Shown here: one piece after another, positions 42,841 through 54,355 of the stretch
How positions within the stretch are numbered: position 1 is the first letter of the stretch
How the letters are laid out: each line of letters opens with the position of its first letter
From: Isoetes taiwanensis
Taxonomy: Eukaryota; Streptophyta; Lycopodiopsida; Isoetales; Isoetaceae
DNA: 64,000 nucleotides
Direction: 5' to 3'
NCBI GenBank assembly: GCA_021234155.1
Contig: JAJEKV010000078.1
Location: 2,108,001 to 2,172,000 of the forward strand
The notes under the pieces: model-generated
The model's input: only the letters and a program-made list of their open reading frames with translations
Databases searched by the model: none
Told to the model about the DNA's origin: nothing
Position numbers and translations under genes: made by a program

Positions 42841-45800
42841 CAACAAATAGGGAATTTTGGCATGAATACATATGTTACATATTTCTCTTGTACAATATCA
42901 AGTATGAAGAGACCTTTAAAAAAAAAGCTCTCAAACTAATGGTGAAATATAGGTAAAGTAGGATAAGGTTTTGTTATTCTCTTTGCCATTTCCCTAGGAA
43001 AGGTAATTCATTGGGAATTGTTGACGCAAAAATACCCATGTCCAAAATGCCAAAATGCAACACAACGTGCATGCCAGAATTGGAAGAAGCAATTTTGTCA
43101 CTAGCACTACAAAGAGCAAACGTCCACAATTATTACAATGCCTAGCCAGCTTTAGCGCTTCGAGTACTACGCTTGGAGTACTACGCTTGGATCAGACAAA
43201 GATGAATAGTGGATGGAATATTTTATAACGATTTAGGTACAAGAAGTTCAAAATTGTTGCCAATTTCGAATGTGGCCACACTACATGCAACTGGATAATT
43301 GTCCACTACCTTAGCAACTTGCATATCACAACTCATAGCTTAGATGATGAAGATGCCAGAAGATGAACCCGACTTACGAGTTATTCGAAGCTTTGGACAT
43401 ATAGATATAATATACAGCATAAAAGGGCATGTGGCCAAATGGGGAAAGGCGCAACAGAGATTAGCAATCAATCGGAGGCCACGAGGTTATGAAACCGTGT
43501 GCAACTATCAGAAAGAGGACAGTAGTAGACAGAGAGGGCATCATCTGGGTTGATGGGATGATGAACAGGGAGGAAAAGAAAAGAATTTCTAGTGCAATGA
43601 CAACAACTTGAAGTGGGGACCAAAAGGGGGATGATGAAATCATAAAATGTCCAATGTCCAAAATCGAGGGCCAAGGTCCAAGGGTAAGGGAGGGAATCTT
43701 TGGAATGCGAATTTGTCCCATATGGAAAACCAAAGTCCAAAAGGCACAAATTGGGGGGTAGGGTTTAGGCCAATAAAGGCAAGGAAAACCAAGCAACTGA
43801 AAAACGGCGCCTTCAATGCTGGGCCCTTCTATCTCAAAGGTCCAACATCAAAAACGGTACAGGATACACAAACCCTAACCCTAACGGAACTGTCTGCCTC
43901 TGTGTCCCTGTCTTTACCCTAAACTAAACTGCTGACCTAGTTCCAGAGAAGATGCCCTTCACGTGGGGTGGCCAAGCTCCAAGAAGACGTAATTACAGAG
44001 GAGGGTATCAGTAACCATCACTCTTCCATGCATGCATGTTGAATTGATTTGCAGCAGGGGCAGCCCTAATTTTCCAGACCTGCTCTCCCTGCCTCCCTCT
44101 GCCCTGCCCGTGCCTGCCCTGCACTCCTAGATTGTTTCCTCTCCTTTTCTGCCTTGCAAATTTGTTGGGCGCTGTCCTTTCCTTGCCTTTATCTTTTCTG
44201 TCTTCTCTCAGTCATGAATATTTGGCACAGGAATATCCCCCCCTCGTGTTGCTAGTGCTCTTTTTAACATAAATTCTCCATGTGCGCATCCTGTTTTTGC
44301 ACAGGAATCAGTTTTTTGGCCCCTGGCCTGGCCCTGCCTTTCTGTACATGTGGAGATGCTCAAAGCATTTTTCAGTTGCCCTCATGCCAAATGTGAAGCC
44401 CTGCTACATCCTGGTGTCTGATCTACTGTAGTTTTAGTCCATCGTATTTACAGTAGTCAGGCTTTTTAGCTTTCAAGTGTCTCTAACTGCACAACCTTAG
44501 TATAATGCCATAGTTAAACAAAGTGTCATAACTACACTATCAAACACTATCAAACATCATAATAACTTTTTTCAGATGTAAGACCATAATCATGTATTTC
44601 AAATGCCATAAACCCATGTTAGAATGACTTTGTTTGGACTTGCATGATGGAGAATAATGCAGCCAACAGGTTCAAAGCTTTTCTAGCTAGATGGGTACTT
44701 CTACCTAAATCCTGCACAAACAACCAGTCTAAACACAACATTTTTACACGAATCTGACCCAGAATTCAGTTGAAACAGAGTATCATGGCAGATAGGACAG
44801 GGGCCAGGTGCATACAGAAAGGAAGGAAGGAACCAGTCAAAAGAATACCACCTCTGTAACCACAAGACATTTTCTAGGTAGAGGTTGATTTAAAACCTCT
44901 TCGAATGATTGCACTGAGTTAAGATAAAACCCAATAAAAGTACTCAAGCCAGACAAGCAATATTGTTTCTGCTGTGCTAACAATACAGGTTAAATGAAAA
45001 GAGAGCTCTGAGCAGGGTGTCAGCCTTCGAGATTGTGGGTAGATTTTGGCTGCACTGGGTTTTAGTTATGCCTCCAGGCTACTCCGTTAAGGGCAAAGCT
45101 GTTCATGCAAAGAAAAAAGGAAGAAGAATCTGTTCCAATCCTTGACCTGCAAGTGTGGCCAATTCTGGCTGTGTATTATTGCAGCCAAAGCGCACGGCCA
45201 GGCAGCATAACAGGAGGCGTTACAACCCATCTTCTACATTGTACCTTACTCTGAAAACCTATAACTGCCTTCTCAGAACGTAGCAGCAGCAGGAGCACTG
45301 GCATCATCACTTGCAGGTCCTGCTATACACTAGGATACTCTCTTTTTAAAACCGGTATGCTTTTTCTTTCCATGCCCTTCCTGGCACTGCTGGTAGGCCC
45401 AGTTTCAAGCCCAGTGTCGGCTCATATTTAGGGCTTAAATCCCATGCACGAGGGCCTCCATCTCCAGGTCTTGGTTACATACACTTAAACCTTACCCTAC
45501 ACTTCATTTGTAGCTCTAAATTTAGAGAAAAGTCTCCCAAATCTGGCCCATTTGCAGCCTCCCTGATTGCTCATTCGTTATGATTTGCCGTGCAAAGAAG
45601 TCTTTGGTGCTGTTGCAGCGTCTCAGAGGGTGGACGTTACACTGTAGAGGCTGAGAACAAAATAACTGGGGATTTTATTTTTTATATGCCTTGATGGTAT
45701 ATGCAATCCAAGGGGAGGAAATATTTTATTTGTGCATATATTGGCAGACTCCAGCCATAGCCAGCTGCAACTCTGCATGCTGACATCATCATTACACTTG

Positions 45801-47700
45801 CCATTTTGCCCCTTCTCTGCCTTAACTATAAACTTGATGTGTGGTCCTGGGCAGGGACGCGATCTGAGGAGTTGATTTCTTCCCTAGGTTGGCTTGAATT
45901 TTCAAAGCTTGAGAATTGAAGAAGAGCATATTTTAGTGGCTATTCAACCAGATGCTTCGGGTCCTTTTTGGCCCGGTAAATCCAGCAAAAACATGTCAAA
46001 TTGAATTCACCATAGGTTAGGCAAAAGAAAAAAACCCACCTTTGCTCAGAGCATTTATATCTGCCATAGCCACATATTCTGTATGGCATACCATCACCAT
46101 GCTGCCTGCCCTAAAAGATAATGGGATGGGAAGGTCAGGTCAGGTCAAGTCAACAAGGAGAACTAGTAGCCGACAATAATCTAACCGGCAGGAAAAAAGT
46201 AATATAGCCATGGCCACACCATAACCCTAGCCATAGCCATAGCCAATTGATGCCATCAAATCGGGCCTATGATAATGGATGAATATGATACACGTATATA
46301 TCCATATCTATAATGACAGGCCATGATAACAACCCGAACCGAGATAACAGAAAAGAAAAACCAAGGCAATGAGGGAGCAGATTTACCTCGAAATAAAACA
46401 CACAGAAAGACAGAAATGCCCCCTAATCAAGGATTTTTTTTTTTTTCCTTCGTCCAAGGATGGATAGCAACCCACACCTACCTCTCTTTTCCTGCAAATA
46501 ATTAAGCCAAGAAATGACCTACCAGGATTGAAAACTGTGCCTTTTCTGTGCAGTCCTTTACCTCAATGCCGTGAGCGTGCGGCTCTGGGCTTCTCTGTTA
46601 CCTGCCGCCTGGCTCCCCTGCATACTGGCCAAGCTCTGGCCCATCATATCATGGTCTTCTTCGCTCTTTTTTTTTTTTCTTTTTCTGGCCTCCCGTGCGC
46701 ACTAGCTACTATTCTGCGACTGTTGGGCACTCCGGTAGTCCGTCCGTCCGTCGTAGCCATAGCCAGGAGCTCGATTTTGTCCCTTCCTCTTCCTTACCTA
46801 ACTGCCGGCATTCTGTTTCGGCCTTCCCTGCCCACGGACATGCATCTTTACCTAACCCCAATTTTGGGACATTCCGTTTGTTCCACTCCCGTTTTTGGTC
46901 CACCCAAGAATTCAGCCCTGGTCAAAATGTCGTCAACGTAATTTATTTTACTTAAAAAAAATTTATTTCTCTATTCATGGAGATTCAAAGCCTAGACCCC
47001 AACACCAAATGGGAGCAATTTTTGTTTTTTTTTTGATGAAAAATTTCACTACCAATCAAGGAAAAGTAGTATAAGCTAAGAGACAGATTTAAACTGAACG
47101 GGAGAAAACCAGATATGAGCAATTTGCTGACTATGTCTCCTTTTTTCTAGATGAAAGGTCGAGTTGATGCATTAATTACTTTGACATCTACCTTCTATTA
47201 CTTACTACTAGTAATAGTCGCAAATGGAAATGTGGCATGCTGGTCCTCAATCCATATGGTTATGAATGTAATAAACAGTACATACACACAAGACAACCTA
47301 CACGTACGCAAGGCAGCTGACAAAATGAATGAAATGAATTGTTCTATTCTCATGTTTGTACCATCCAAATACATTTTGTTTAGAAGTACCAATGGTGTTT
47401 AGCAAAATCCGACTGTCGTCTTTCTCAAACTTTTTGGGAATACAGTTATATGCTACTTATATAAGAGCTATGGAGGTAGGAAGAAACTTCACATCAAAGA
47501 TTCTCTCACCTATTAGAGATGGATTTTTCATATTAGGAGGATAGCTTAACAGAAGATTATAATTTATTTTTATTTTTTTTAGGGAGGGATAAGAAATAGA
47601 CATTTTTTTACTTTAGGAGAACAATACAAGCCGCATGGCAGGGGTGCACACTCATCTGCGAATATGAGATGAGGATTGCTACATGGCTCCTCCTTTCACT
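42841..47700. other. Long stretch without a recognised gene
   Basis: Open frames such as 46528-46941 (+) and 43461-43796 (-) show no domain and overlap frames on other strands. There are recurring CCATAGCCATAGCC-type short repeats (45750, 46230, 46750), a near duplication GTACTACGCTTGGA at 43160-43190, and low-complexity runs at 46435-46447 and 46665-46685. I see no rRNA, tRNA or transposon protein here. Confidence 0.45.
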
Positions 47701-47777
47701 ATTCTCTTTTTTGACCTAGAATAGATTTAGATAGGTGCCCCATATTTCTATCTTTACATCTTCTTCACTCTCAAACA

Positions 47778-49018
47778 TTAGCCTAAATTTTTTAAGCCTT
47801 CCAAGTACCAAATCAAGAAGCTGATTTGGTATATGACCTTCTGATCTTTATTGAATATTAGGGCATTCCTCCTTTTCCACCAAATTGTCCAGGCCCTAGC
47901 TGTATGAAAGGCCTTCTTCTTCATGGGGCACCATTTTAGGGGAAGAATTCCCATCAGCAATTCCTTAGTTCCTAAAGGGTATTCAAAGCTATCCATAGTC
48001 CATGCCCATACTACTTGCAGCATCTCACATTCCACCAAGCAATGTTCTATGGACTCCTCTTCAGCCTCGCACATGGGGCATAGTGGACTAACGTTATTGT
48101 CCCATTTTGAGACTAGTTGATTTATCCTTGGAACCCTGTGGATCACTTGCCAAAGGAAAGCATTATGCATTTGGGGGGATATATTTCAAATAAGCATTAC
48201 TCCACATATTTTTAAGGTTTTCGTTCATGATCACTAGTTCCCACTTGGTAGATATTAGAAGTAAGCCCGTAGTCCTCAATCTTACGTAATATGATTTCAC
48301 AAACTTGTTTGGCTGAATAGAAGGATGCAAAATCCATGGGTTTTGATCTCCTCTATTTATAGTGTTTGAAGTATTGTAGCCACACATTCCCAAATTGTTT
48401 TGTCTATCTCTTTAGAGCATAACGGACCTAAAATTCTGCCCAGCTGGCTAATTGCTCTCCCCTATACCACTAAGCACAAAAATTTATTTCACATTTTTCC
48501 ATCTCTTTACTGTCCTTGCGTCAACCACGATACCTAAGAGGCCTTGTTTGTTGTGTAATTCAACAGGTATCCACCATGAAGGGGAGGTCTATATTTCAAA
48601 CTTGTTGATGTCAATCGTGAATAATTCTTATGGTATTCCAAGCCGAAATTAATCCATTCAGGAATGGAGAAGCTTCTTTACACGGCTTAAGATAAAAAAG
48701 GAGAGACCATGGGAACGAAACTTTGGCAGAGGGCTTACTATGCTTACATGGTGCTAATAAGCCTAGTCGACAAGCTGCATACCTGGAGACTTCACCTTTT
48801 TCTGTAGGATTATCCATATGAATTTGGCTATTAATATTTTGCTCAGAATGATATATCGAAAGCATACCAATTCCCCATGCTTTTAATCCCTCTTGCACTT
48901 CCACCAAGCCGATTTCGACCACTCTTTTGCTTTCTTCTTCAAGACAAAGTTGCAGATTATAATATTTTGTTAGAGGGAGAGCTTTTAAGTATGAGAAGCA
49001 TTCTTGTATGCTTTTCAA
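47778..49018 (-). mobile_element. L1-type LINE 3' half, minus strand
   Basis: The frame 48170-47778 gives the zinc-binding domain of plant L1 ORF2. It reads NAFLWQVIHRVPRINQLVS, then LCPMCEAEEESIEHCLVECE and VVWAW, and later ARAWTIWWKRRNALIF. The C-x2-C...H-C-x4-C spacing is kept. Further upstream on the strand, frames at 48393-48163 and 49018-48611 read like the thumb and connection region, including LNGLISAWNTIR. Frame changes separate the parts. The 5' end with endonuclease and reverse transcriptase palm is not seen. Confidence 0.8.
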
Positions 49019-49680
49019 TATGTATTAGGTAGGACGCTTATGTTCTTGGTAGACATTTTGGAACAACTTTCGTTAAAGAGCGGGACAAGGAAATATGAAA
49101 TTTGGTTGCCCCTCTTCTCCACAGTTCGCATGTGTTGGAAAATTTTTCTGTGTATCAATCACTAAAGGAACGTCACTTTATTTTTAAGGATTACAAGCTA
49201 AGTATGCATGCTGGCAATTTTTTTTGTCCGAGAAAATGGGAGGTGAGCTAGTCCAGAGTCGCATTCAATATAAAGCAATTGAGGGTAGGACCTAACAAAG
49301 AAATATTGGTGTGGTGTGTGTTTTCTATGTCCAATCGGATGCTATCAATGTGGCATGACATAAATATTGCCCCTCCTCCTCCTCCTCCCCCCAGGGATTC
49401 ACCTATATGTAATTTGGATATGCCATCTACAAAGATGGAGTCAAATAAAAACCCCTTGTTTACCACTATTCATAACAAAAACCCCCCTCCCATACATCCC
49501 ATCCATTCCTCCGCATGTATACCCTATAAAATATTTCTACATATTCAAGACGGAAAACTAGTAAACTTTTGTGCATATTCTTTGCCCCTAGTCAATATTT
49601 TTACATATTTTTTGTATATATTCCATCCCCCTTAGTGTATTTTTCATGCAACAAAGTCAATACTTGCATATTTATTTGCG
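49019..49680. other. No gene seen; CCT-rich run
   Basis: A (CCT)n-like run at 49371-49392 creates overlapping open frames on both strands. No domain. Confidence 0.5.
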
Positions 49681-49684
49681 TACG

Positions 49685-49830
49685 TATAGAATAGAATAGA
49701 ATAGAATTATTGTCCCTAGTGCACTGAGGTCCCTGGACTGATGTAGCACGGGTGAGCTCCCTCAGGGGGGTGCTACTAGCACATCATGCTAGTTCATTGT
49801 AGCCCTTTCAGGAGGGCTTATCTTATTTTC
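49685..49830 (-). mobile_element. Possible LINE terminus with (TTCTA)n tail
   Basis: On the minus strand CACTAGGGACAATAA is followed by four TTCTA-type repeats (49706-49686). Upstream hairpin-like sequences (AGCCCTCC...AAAGGGCT, GCTAG-rich) resemble other LINE 3' UTRs in the window. The conserved TGGACGTTAAAA core is only loosely matched (GGGACAATAA), so it may be another family. Confidence 0.4.
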
Positions 49831-50089
49831 TATTGATACCCGCACCCCACTTATATTTGGCTTCATGGCCATGCGAGTGTGCTTTGCTATTACCAGCTTT
49901 GGGCTGTACACATTGTGGATTCCACTATCCCACCTTTAATAGTAGGCCAAATTATGAACCCTCAGTTTTTTGTGCACCAAAACTCGAATATGGAAATATA
50001 TGTACACAAATACTAATAAAAAACCTCTAGGTGTATTTGCTTCTATCATTTACACACTATAAATGACGAGGAGAAGAGACATTAGAACA

Positions 50090-50460
50090 ATTGCATGGAG
50101 AAGTAAGAAGCAAAGTGCCATAGCCATGTCCTTAGCCGAAGCTAAATATGCAACATATGAATTGCATGGTTAAGAAGGCTGTGAAACGAGTTTAGCTGTC
50201 CATAAATTGAGCCTACAAAAATATTGACTAACAGTCAAAGTTGCATTGCTAGTGAAAAATCTAGTTGATCATGAGAGGATCAAGCATATTGATCACAGTA
50301 TTTATCTTATCAGAGATTTAGCTGGCAAAAGATACATATATATGATATACATTAATGCTTCAAATCAAATCGCGGCATGTTTAAAGGCTTTTGCAAAAGG
50401 TAAAATTGGATTGTTCAGGAATAATCTAAATGTTTGAGAAATATGTGATGGAGGAGGAAT
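50090..50460 (+). mobile_element. Truncated Copia element: RNase H, purine tract, LTR start
   Basis: Across plus frames: KKQSAIAMSLAEAKYATYEL (RNase H), then VDHERIKHIDHSIYLIRDLA and YINASNQIAACLKAFAKGKI and GLFRNNLNV with a stop at 50437. This is the standard C-terminal part of Copia pol (ERSKHIDIRYHFIRE; T-x-Q-x-AD-x-LTKAL). TGGAGGAGGAA at about 50439-50449 is a polypurine tract. TATTAGAATCTAAAGATTAG from about 50449 would be the 3' LTR start, with the usual TG changed to TA. Everything 5' of RNase H is missing. Confidence 0.8.
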
Positions 50461-50940
50461 ATTAGAATCTAAAGATTAGTTCACACATATTTAGATGCCA
50501 TAATAATATCTTCTTGACCCCTAAATATTTTAGTGGCTCTAAGATAAGGTCCTTAAAACTAGTGGTTCGTCCAAAAAAAATAAAAAATAAAAAACATTTT
50601 TGATTAATTTTTTTTTTCCTTCAACCAAAATTTTGAAAAAAAAAAAAAAAAAGCGATTGCCAATGTAATAGGTTAAATAGTGTCTTGTCTCAATAAATTT
50701 GATAGGACAAATTTACTATATTCTATGAAGAGATGGTTGCATGAAATATTGAGGCAAAACTATTTAAAAACTATAGCTCCCCTTTCAGCTACTATCTCTT
50801 GCTAATTGTACCTTGTACCTGTATATAGAACACACATTGATAAAGCTACAATTCCAAACCATCAATGTAAGGAGGAATATGTAGCCTGATCGAATAGATT
50901 CGGGTTCGAGTTTTCAATGGGACATTACAGGATAATATAC
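50461..50940. other. AT-rich, includes poly(A)/poly(T) runs
   Basis: Probably Copia LTR sequence at its start. The A-rich and T-rich runs at 50572-50655 could pair as an imperfect inverted repeat. No gene. Confidence 0.4.
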
Positions 50941-50949
50941 AGTATAAAT

Positions 50950-52330
50950 ATGTGTATTATACTATTATGTCACTCGTCATATATACCATTATTGTACAGT
51001 TTGCACATTGTACATGTCTAGATAACATGTGAATATAATCCACATTAGCCAATTAGATCCTAACCCAAAAGGCGTGGGAGTTAAAGAGGAAAGAAACCCA
51101 AAAGTGACTTTTTCGGGATTCCAGCCTCAGAAGCATACATTGGAGAAGCGCCTGACAGATTTTGGCTACCAACAGCAGAGAAGCTCGCATTTTGAAATAT
51201 CCTCTCGATCCTCGATCATCATAAAAGCATGGATGCATTCCAAGGAATGGGAGCCAGCCAAGGATCCAGCAAGTGGACATTATGTCAACCAATGCATGCT
51301 GCCAGATGTTTATCTATTCTGAGCCTTAAATGACTTCTAGATCCTAAAAACCCTAACCTCTATGACAGACTAACAAACGAAGCCTAGTCATGTTGATTAA
51401 ATTAGTTAGATTAGATTTATTTTTTATGTTATTTCGGTTCATTCTATTATATGATGATGGATGTTAAATCTATTGCACACATCTTGTGCTTAGGGAAAGG
51501 GAGTAGAGACCTAGAAGCTATACATAGTATGCCACTAGTGATAGATTTCATTAATTCCCCTTAAATGTACCATGTGCATAAGAGCCCACCTGACTATGGG
51601 TGGCAAGGCTAGAGTGGCTGACAAGGAAGACTTGTCCGAGTGCAGTTGATTCCTTGGCATGTAGTACCTACTACAGGATTGTTGTTGGCTAGACCAAATA
51701 CCTTGCCACTACGTGTGAACAATTCATAGGTTCGGCACCTCCTAAATGGTGTGCGGCCTCAGTGGATTACGCCGTGTATGGATATAGGACCCCGTGGCCT
51801 TCTAGCCGCTTGTAGTTGGCCTGCAGCTTCTAGAATAGATTAGTCTTCTCCTGCCTCATCAGGCCAGGGGAGATGCAACCCTCGAATAGTCCCCTTGACT
51901 ATGTCTCCAGCAAGCAACAGTCAAGTCCCAATACTTATCAGCATATCTACAAAGCATGCATAGGAGGGGCGGATGGAGTGGACTATCCAACGACCATGTT
52001 CTTTTGTTAGCCCAATCTATTGCCATGAATTCTGTCTGCATTGATCTCTGAAGGACCAAGCTGTCAGTCGATCCCCATAAGTCTGAGCTTGGGTAGAATT
52101 TCTTCCCTATGTTAATATTATTGTATTTGATTATAACATGATCTGGTTATGGTGATCCCACCCTTCAAGGTGGTTATGTTATTTGATATGTCGTCATGTG
52201 CTCATGTTTATATGCTTCTGCAGCTAGGCCGATCCCATGGGAGACTGGATGAATGACATGTCTTTTCCTCGCACGTCAAGTTCTTGCCCACCATCAAGAG
52301 TCTGGTATCAGATAAACGGCCTTTGTTTCG
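50950..52330 (+). repeat. Long dispersed repeat, copy 2
   Basis: Collinear with 24440-25930. Shared blocks include GCATGGATGC...AGCCAAGGATCCAG (51227), TAGAGACCTAG, CATTAATTCCCC, GACTTGTCC, CTCATCAGG...GGGAGATGCAACCC (51856), GGATGGAGTGGACTATCCAAC (51971), GCCATGAATTCTG and CCCACCCTTCAAGGTGG (52148). The end is CTTCTGCAGCTAGG (52216), then CTGGTATCAGATAA at about 52309. The last motif resembles a tRNA-Met primer site. The copies are well diverged. Confidence 0.6.
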
Positions 52331-53280
52331 GAAGTTCTTCTTGATGTGGCATATAAGAAAACAGGAAGATCTCAATTCTTCCAATATCAAGTGGATGTAC
52401 TTGCCGGTGGAAAACGCAGCATAGGTACTCAAATCAGACCCAGAGAAGTAGTATCCAAAATTTATGGAGCAATGCAAAGGTCGGCTCATCACCAAAGTAG
52501 TCGACAATGGCACGATAGGTGAGTGTAAGGTTAGAGTAGAGTCTACTTTCCAATGAGACGGAAGGAGACAAATTTTTGAGAGATAAGAGGTTATACGAGA
52601 TCATGCATAATAGGAAAGCACCTTTAATCTATGACCATTATGAGGAAAAATCCATCCTCTATACCAAGGATGACAAAAGATGTAAGCATTAGCGATCATT
52701 TAGGCATGATAGGATGCTTGTCTCCACGACCACGATGGAAGAAGCAGCATCTTCCTATGCCGAGAGATAATGCTTGCATTCATTCTAAGTTAGCATAATT
52801 GTGATTAAAAAGAGGTAATTCCCCTAAAATGATTATAAATTTATATCATGTATGCTAATGTGGTGTTAGACCTGCAGGCCAATATAACGCATAAACAGCA
52901 GGAAGGCCGCACCACGGGAACTTGTAGCATTATGTGTTACAAGGGAATTGGCGGGAAACTGGAGCTTTGAGATATTTGTTATGAGAGAACAAAATTCTGA
53001 TAAGTAGACTAAGGGGGATCAATTGCCTTATTATGTTGTGATATTAATTTGAAAATATTACCTTAAGATATTTGTATTATTACATACATTGAAGGAGTCT
53101 AGCAGGGATCGTGCAAGTTCCAAGGTGAGGAGACTCGTGATGTTGCGGACAACAAAAATTTAAGATGGGGAGAATGTGATGGTCCCGAGGGAGACGGGAT
53201 GAATAACACGTATATTCCTCCCACATCAGATTCTTGCCCACCATCAAGTCTGGCATTAGATACACGGCCTCATGTTAGCG
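52225..53280 (+). mobile_element. Gypsy-like remains between related 95-bp segments
   Basis: The segment 52228-52325 (CCCATGGGAGACTGGATGAATGACA ... TCTTGCCCACCATCAAG) recurs at 53193-53275 (CCCGAGGGAGACGGGATGAATAACA ... TCTTGCCCACCATCAAG; outlines only). A shorter, weaker version is at 25845-25925. The sequence just before the second segment (AATTTAAGATGGGGAGAATGTGATGG) has the look of a Gypsy pol end and purine tract before an LTR or 3' region. The interior (52340-53090) has no readable pol frame. Confidence 0.4.
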
Positions 53281-53740
53281 AGCTAGTGCCTGACAAGAGG
53301 GAATTTCCTGTTCATATATGGTCGAGGCATTGTATATGAGCAGGGGCATCACATTCGATGTATATAGCTACAATAAATTGGTCAATGTCCTACATGTTTT
53401 GGCCAATGACCAATGCTACAGCAAATTCTTTGAAAAGGTTCAATTGTTAAAGTTGCATAATTGCTTAATCATTTATCATTGTGTACTAGATAAATCTAAC
53501 TAGCAAATCGCATTACTAATAAATCTTTTGTCTTTTTTTCTTTTTAAGAACGTGAAAATGTATAATCAGAAGAAATTATAAACACAAATGGGGGACTAAA
53601 AATCAAGTGGGAAAAATGCCCACTAGAGCAAAACCATCCATCACATTGCAGCACATACAATATTTAATTAGGTATTAACCTAAAGATAGTTAACCCAAAT
53701 ACAACTCAACACCATTTACTCAAAAAAGTTGGGTACCTTA
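53281..53740. other. No gene recognised
   Basis: Short frame 53318-53503 (+) lacks motifs. T-rich run at 53530-53545. Confidence 0.4.
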
Positions 53741-53742
53741 TT

Positions 53743-54200
53743 TCAGTTTGAAGCTATGGTTTTTGAGTTTGAATTGCAGTTTGCAGCTACACTTCCGATG
53801 TTTGGATATGGTGGCTTAGTTGTGATTTGACTTGTATATTGACTTGCTCCAATGGTGGGGAAATCATAAGCTGACAGGCGATGGAGACGATGGAGAGGGA
53901 ATATCTGACAGAGTATTTTGTAGACCAAGGGCAAGGAATGAGTGATAAGGAGAAAGTAGCCATATATTAGCCAAAACCTCAAACACCAAAAGTTAGCTTC
54001 CTATTTTTTTGCAAACTCCTGTCCCTGGGCTCGAACACCATGATAAGATTGGACCTCTGAGACACCAAGAACAAGGTAAGAAAGCAAAAGAAACACTAAA
54101 CTGTTTAAAAAAGAGCTGACCAAACAAGAGAATTGATTTCAATCAAGAGAACTGACCAAACTAAAGTTAAATGCTTGCTTGCATCTTGCAACATTGAAAC
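53743..54200 (-). mobile_element. Possible minus-strand LTR element remnant (LTR end and primer site)
   Basis: On the minus strand, CCAATCTTATCA followed by TGGTGTTCGAGCCC at about 54040-54018 looks like an LTR end plus a degenerate TGGTATCAGAGCC primer site. The Copia LTRs in this window also end ATCTTATCA. Downstream on that strand, frame 53982-53743 carries a serine/threonine-rich segment (FPTIGASQYTSQITTKPPYP) that could be the N-terminus of gag. No second LTR was found. Confidence 0.35.
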
Positions 54201-54355
54201 ACGAGGGCAAGACATCACAAACTTCCTTTAATCGAACCTGGTGAAGCTTGAGAACTATGGATGCCTATCCACAAAAATTACATCATCAAAAGCATATTGA
54301 TGTTGTCATTAAAAGTCTATATCAGGAAAATTTGATATATCCATGGTAAATTAGC

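Noticed and set aside
43865-43886. AACCCTAACCCTAACGG looks like plant telomere repeat
   Set aside because: Only two imperfect units; far too short for an interstitial telomere array.
46604-46632. CGCCTGGCTCCCCTGCATAC resembles miR160
   Set aside because: It has an extra base and several mismatches, and no complementary star sequence lies within about 150 bp on either side.
46528-46941. 137-codon open frame as a gene
   Set aside because: No domain, overlaps open frames in other frames and strands, and includes poly(T)-derived phenylalanine runs; probably chance.
49371-49392. CCT-rich run as a proline-rich gene exon
   Set aside because: Low-complexity sequence creates open frames on both strands without any other coding evidence.
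50893-50925. GATTCGGGTTCGAGTTTTC as a tRNA gene B box
   Set aside because: No A box or cloverleaf can be drawn upstream, so a tRNA gene is not supported.
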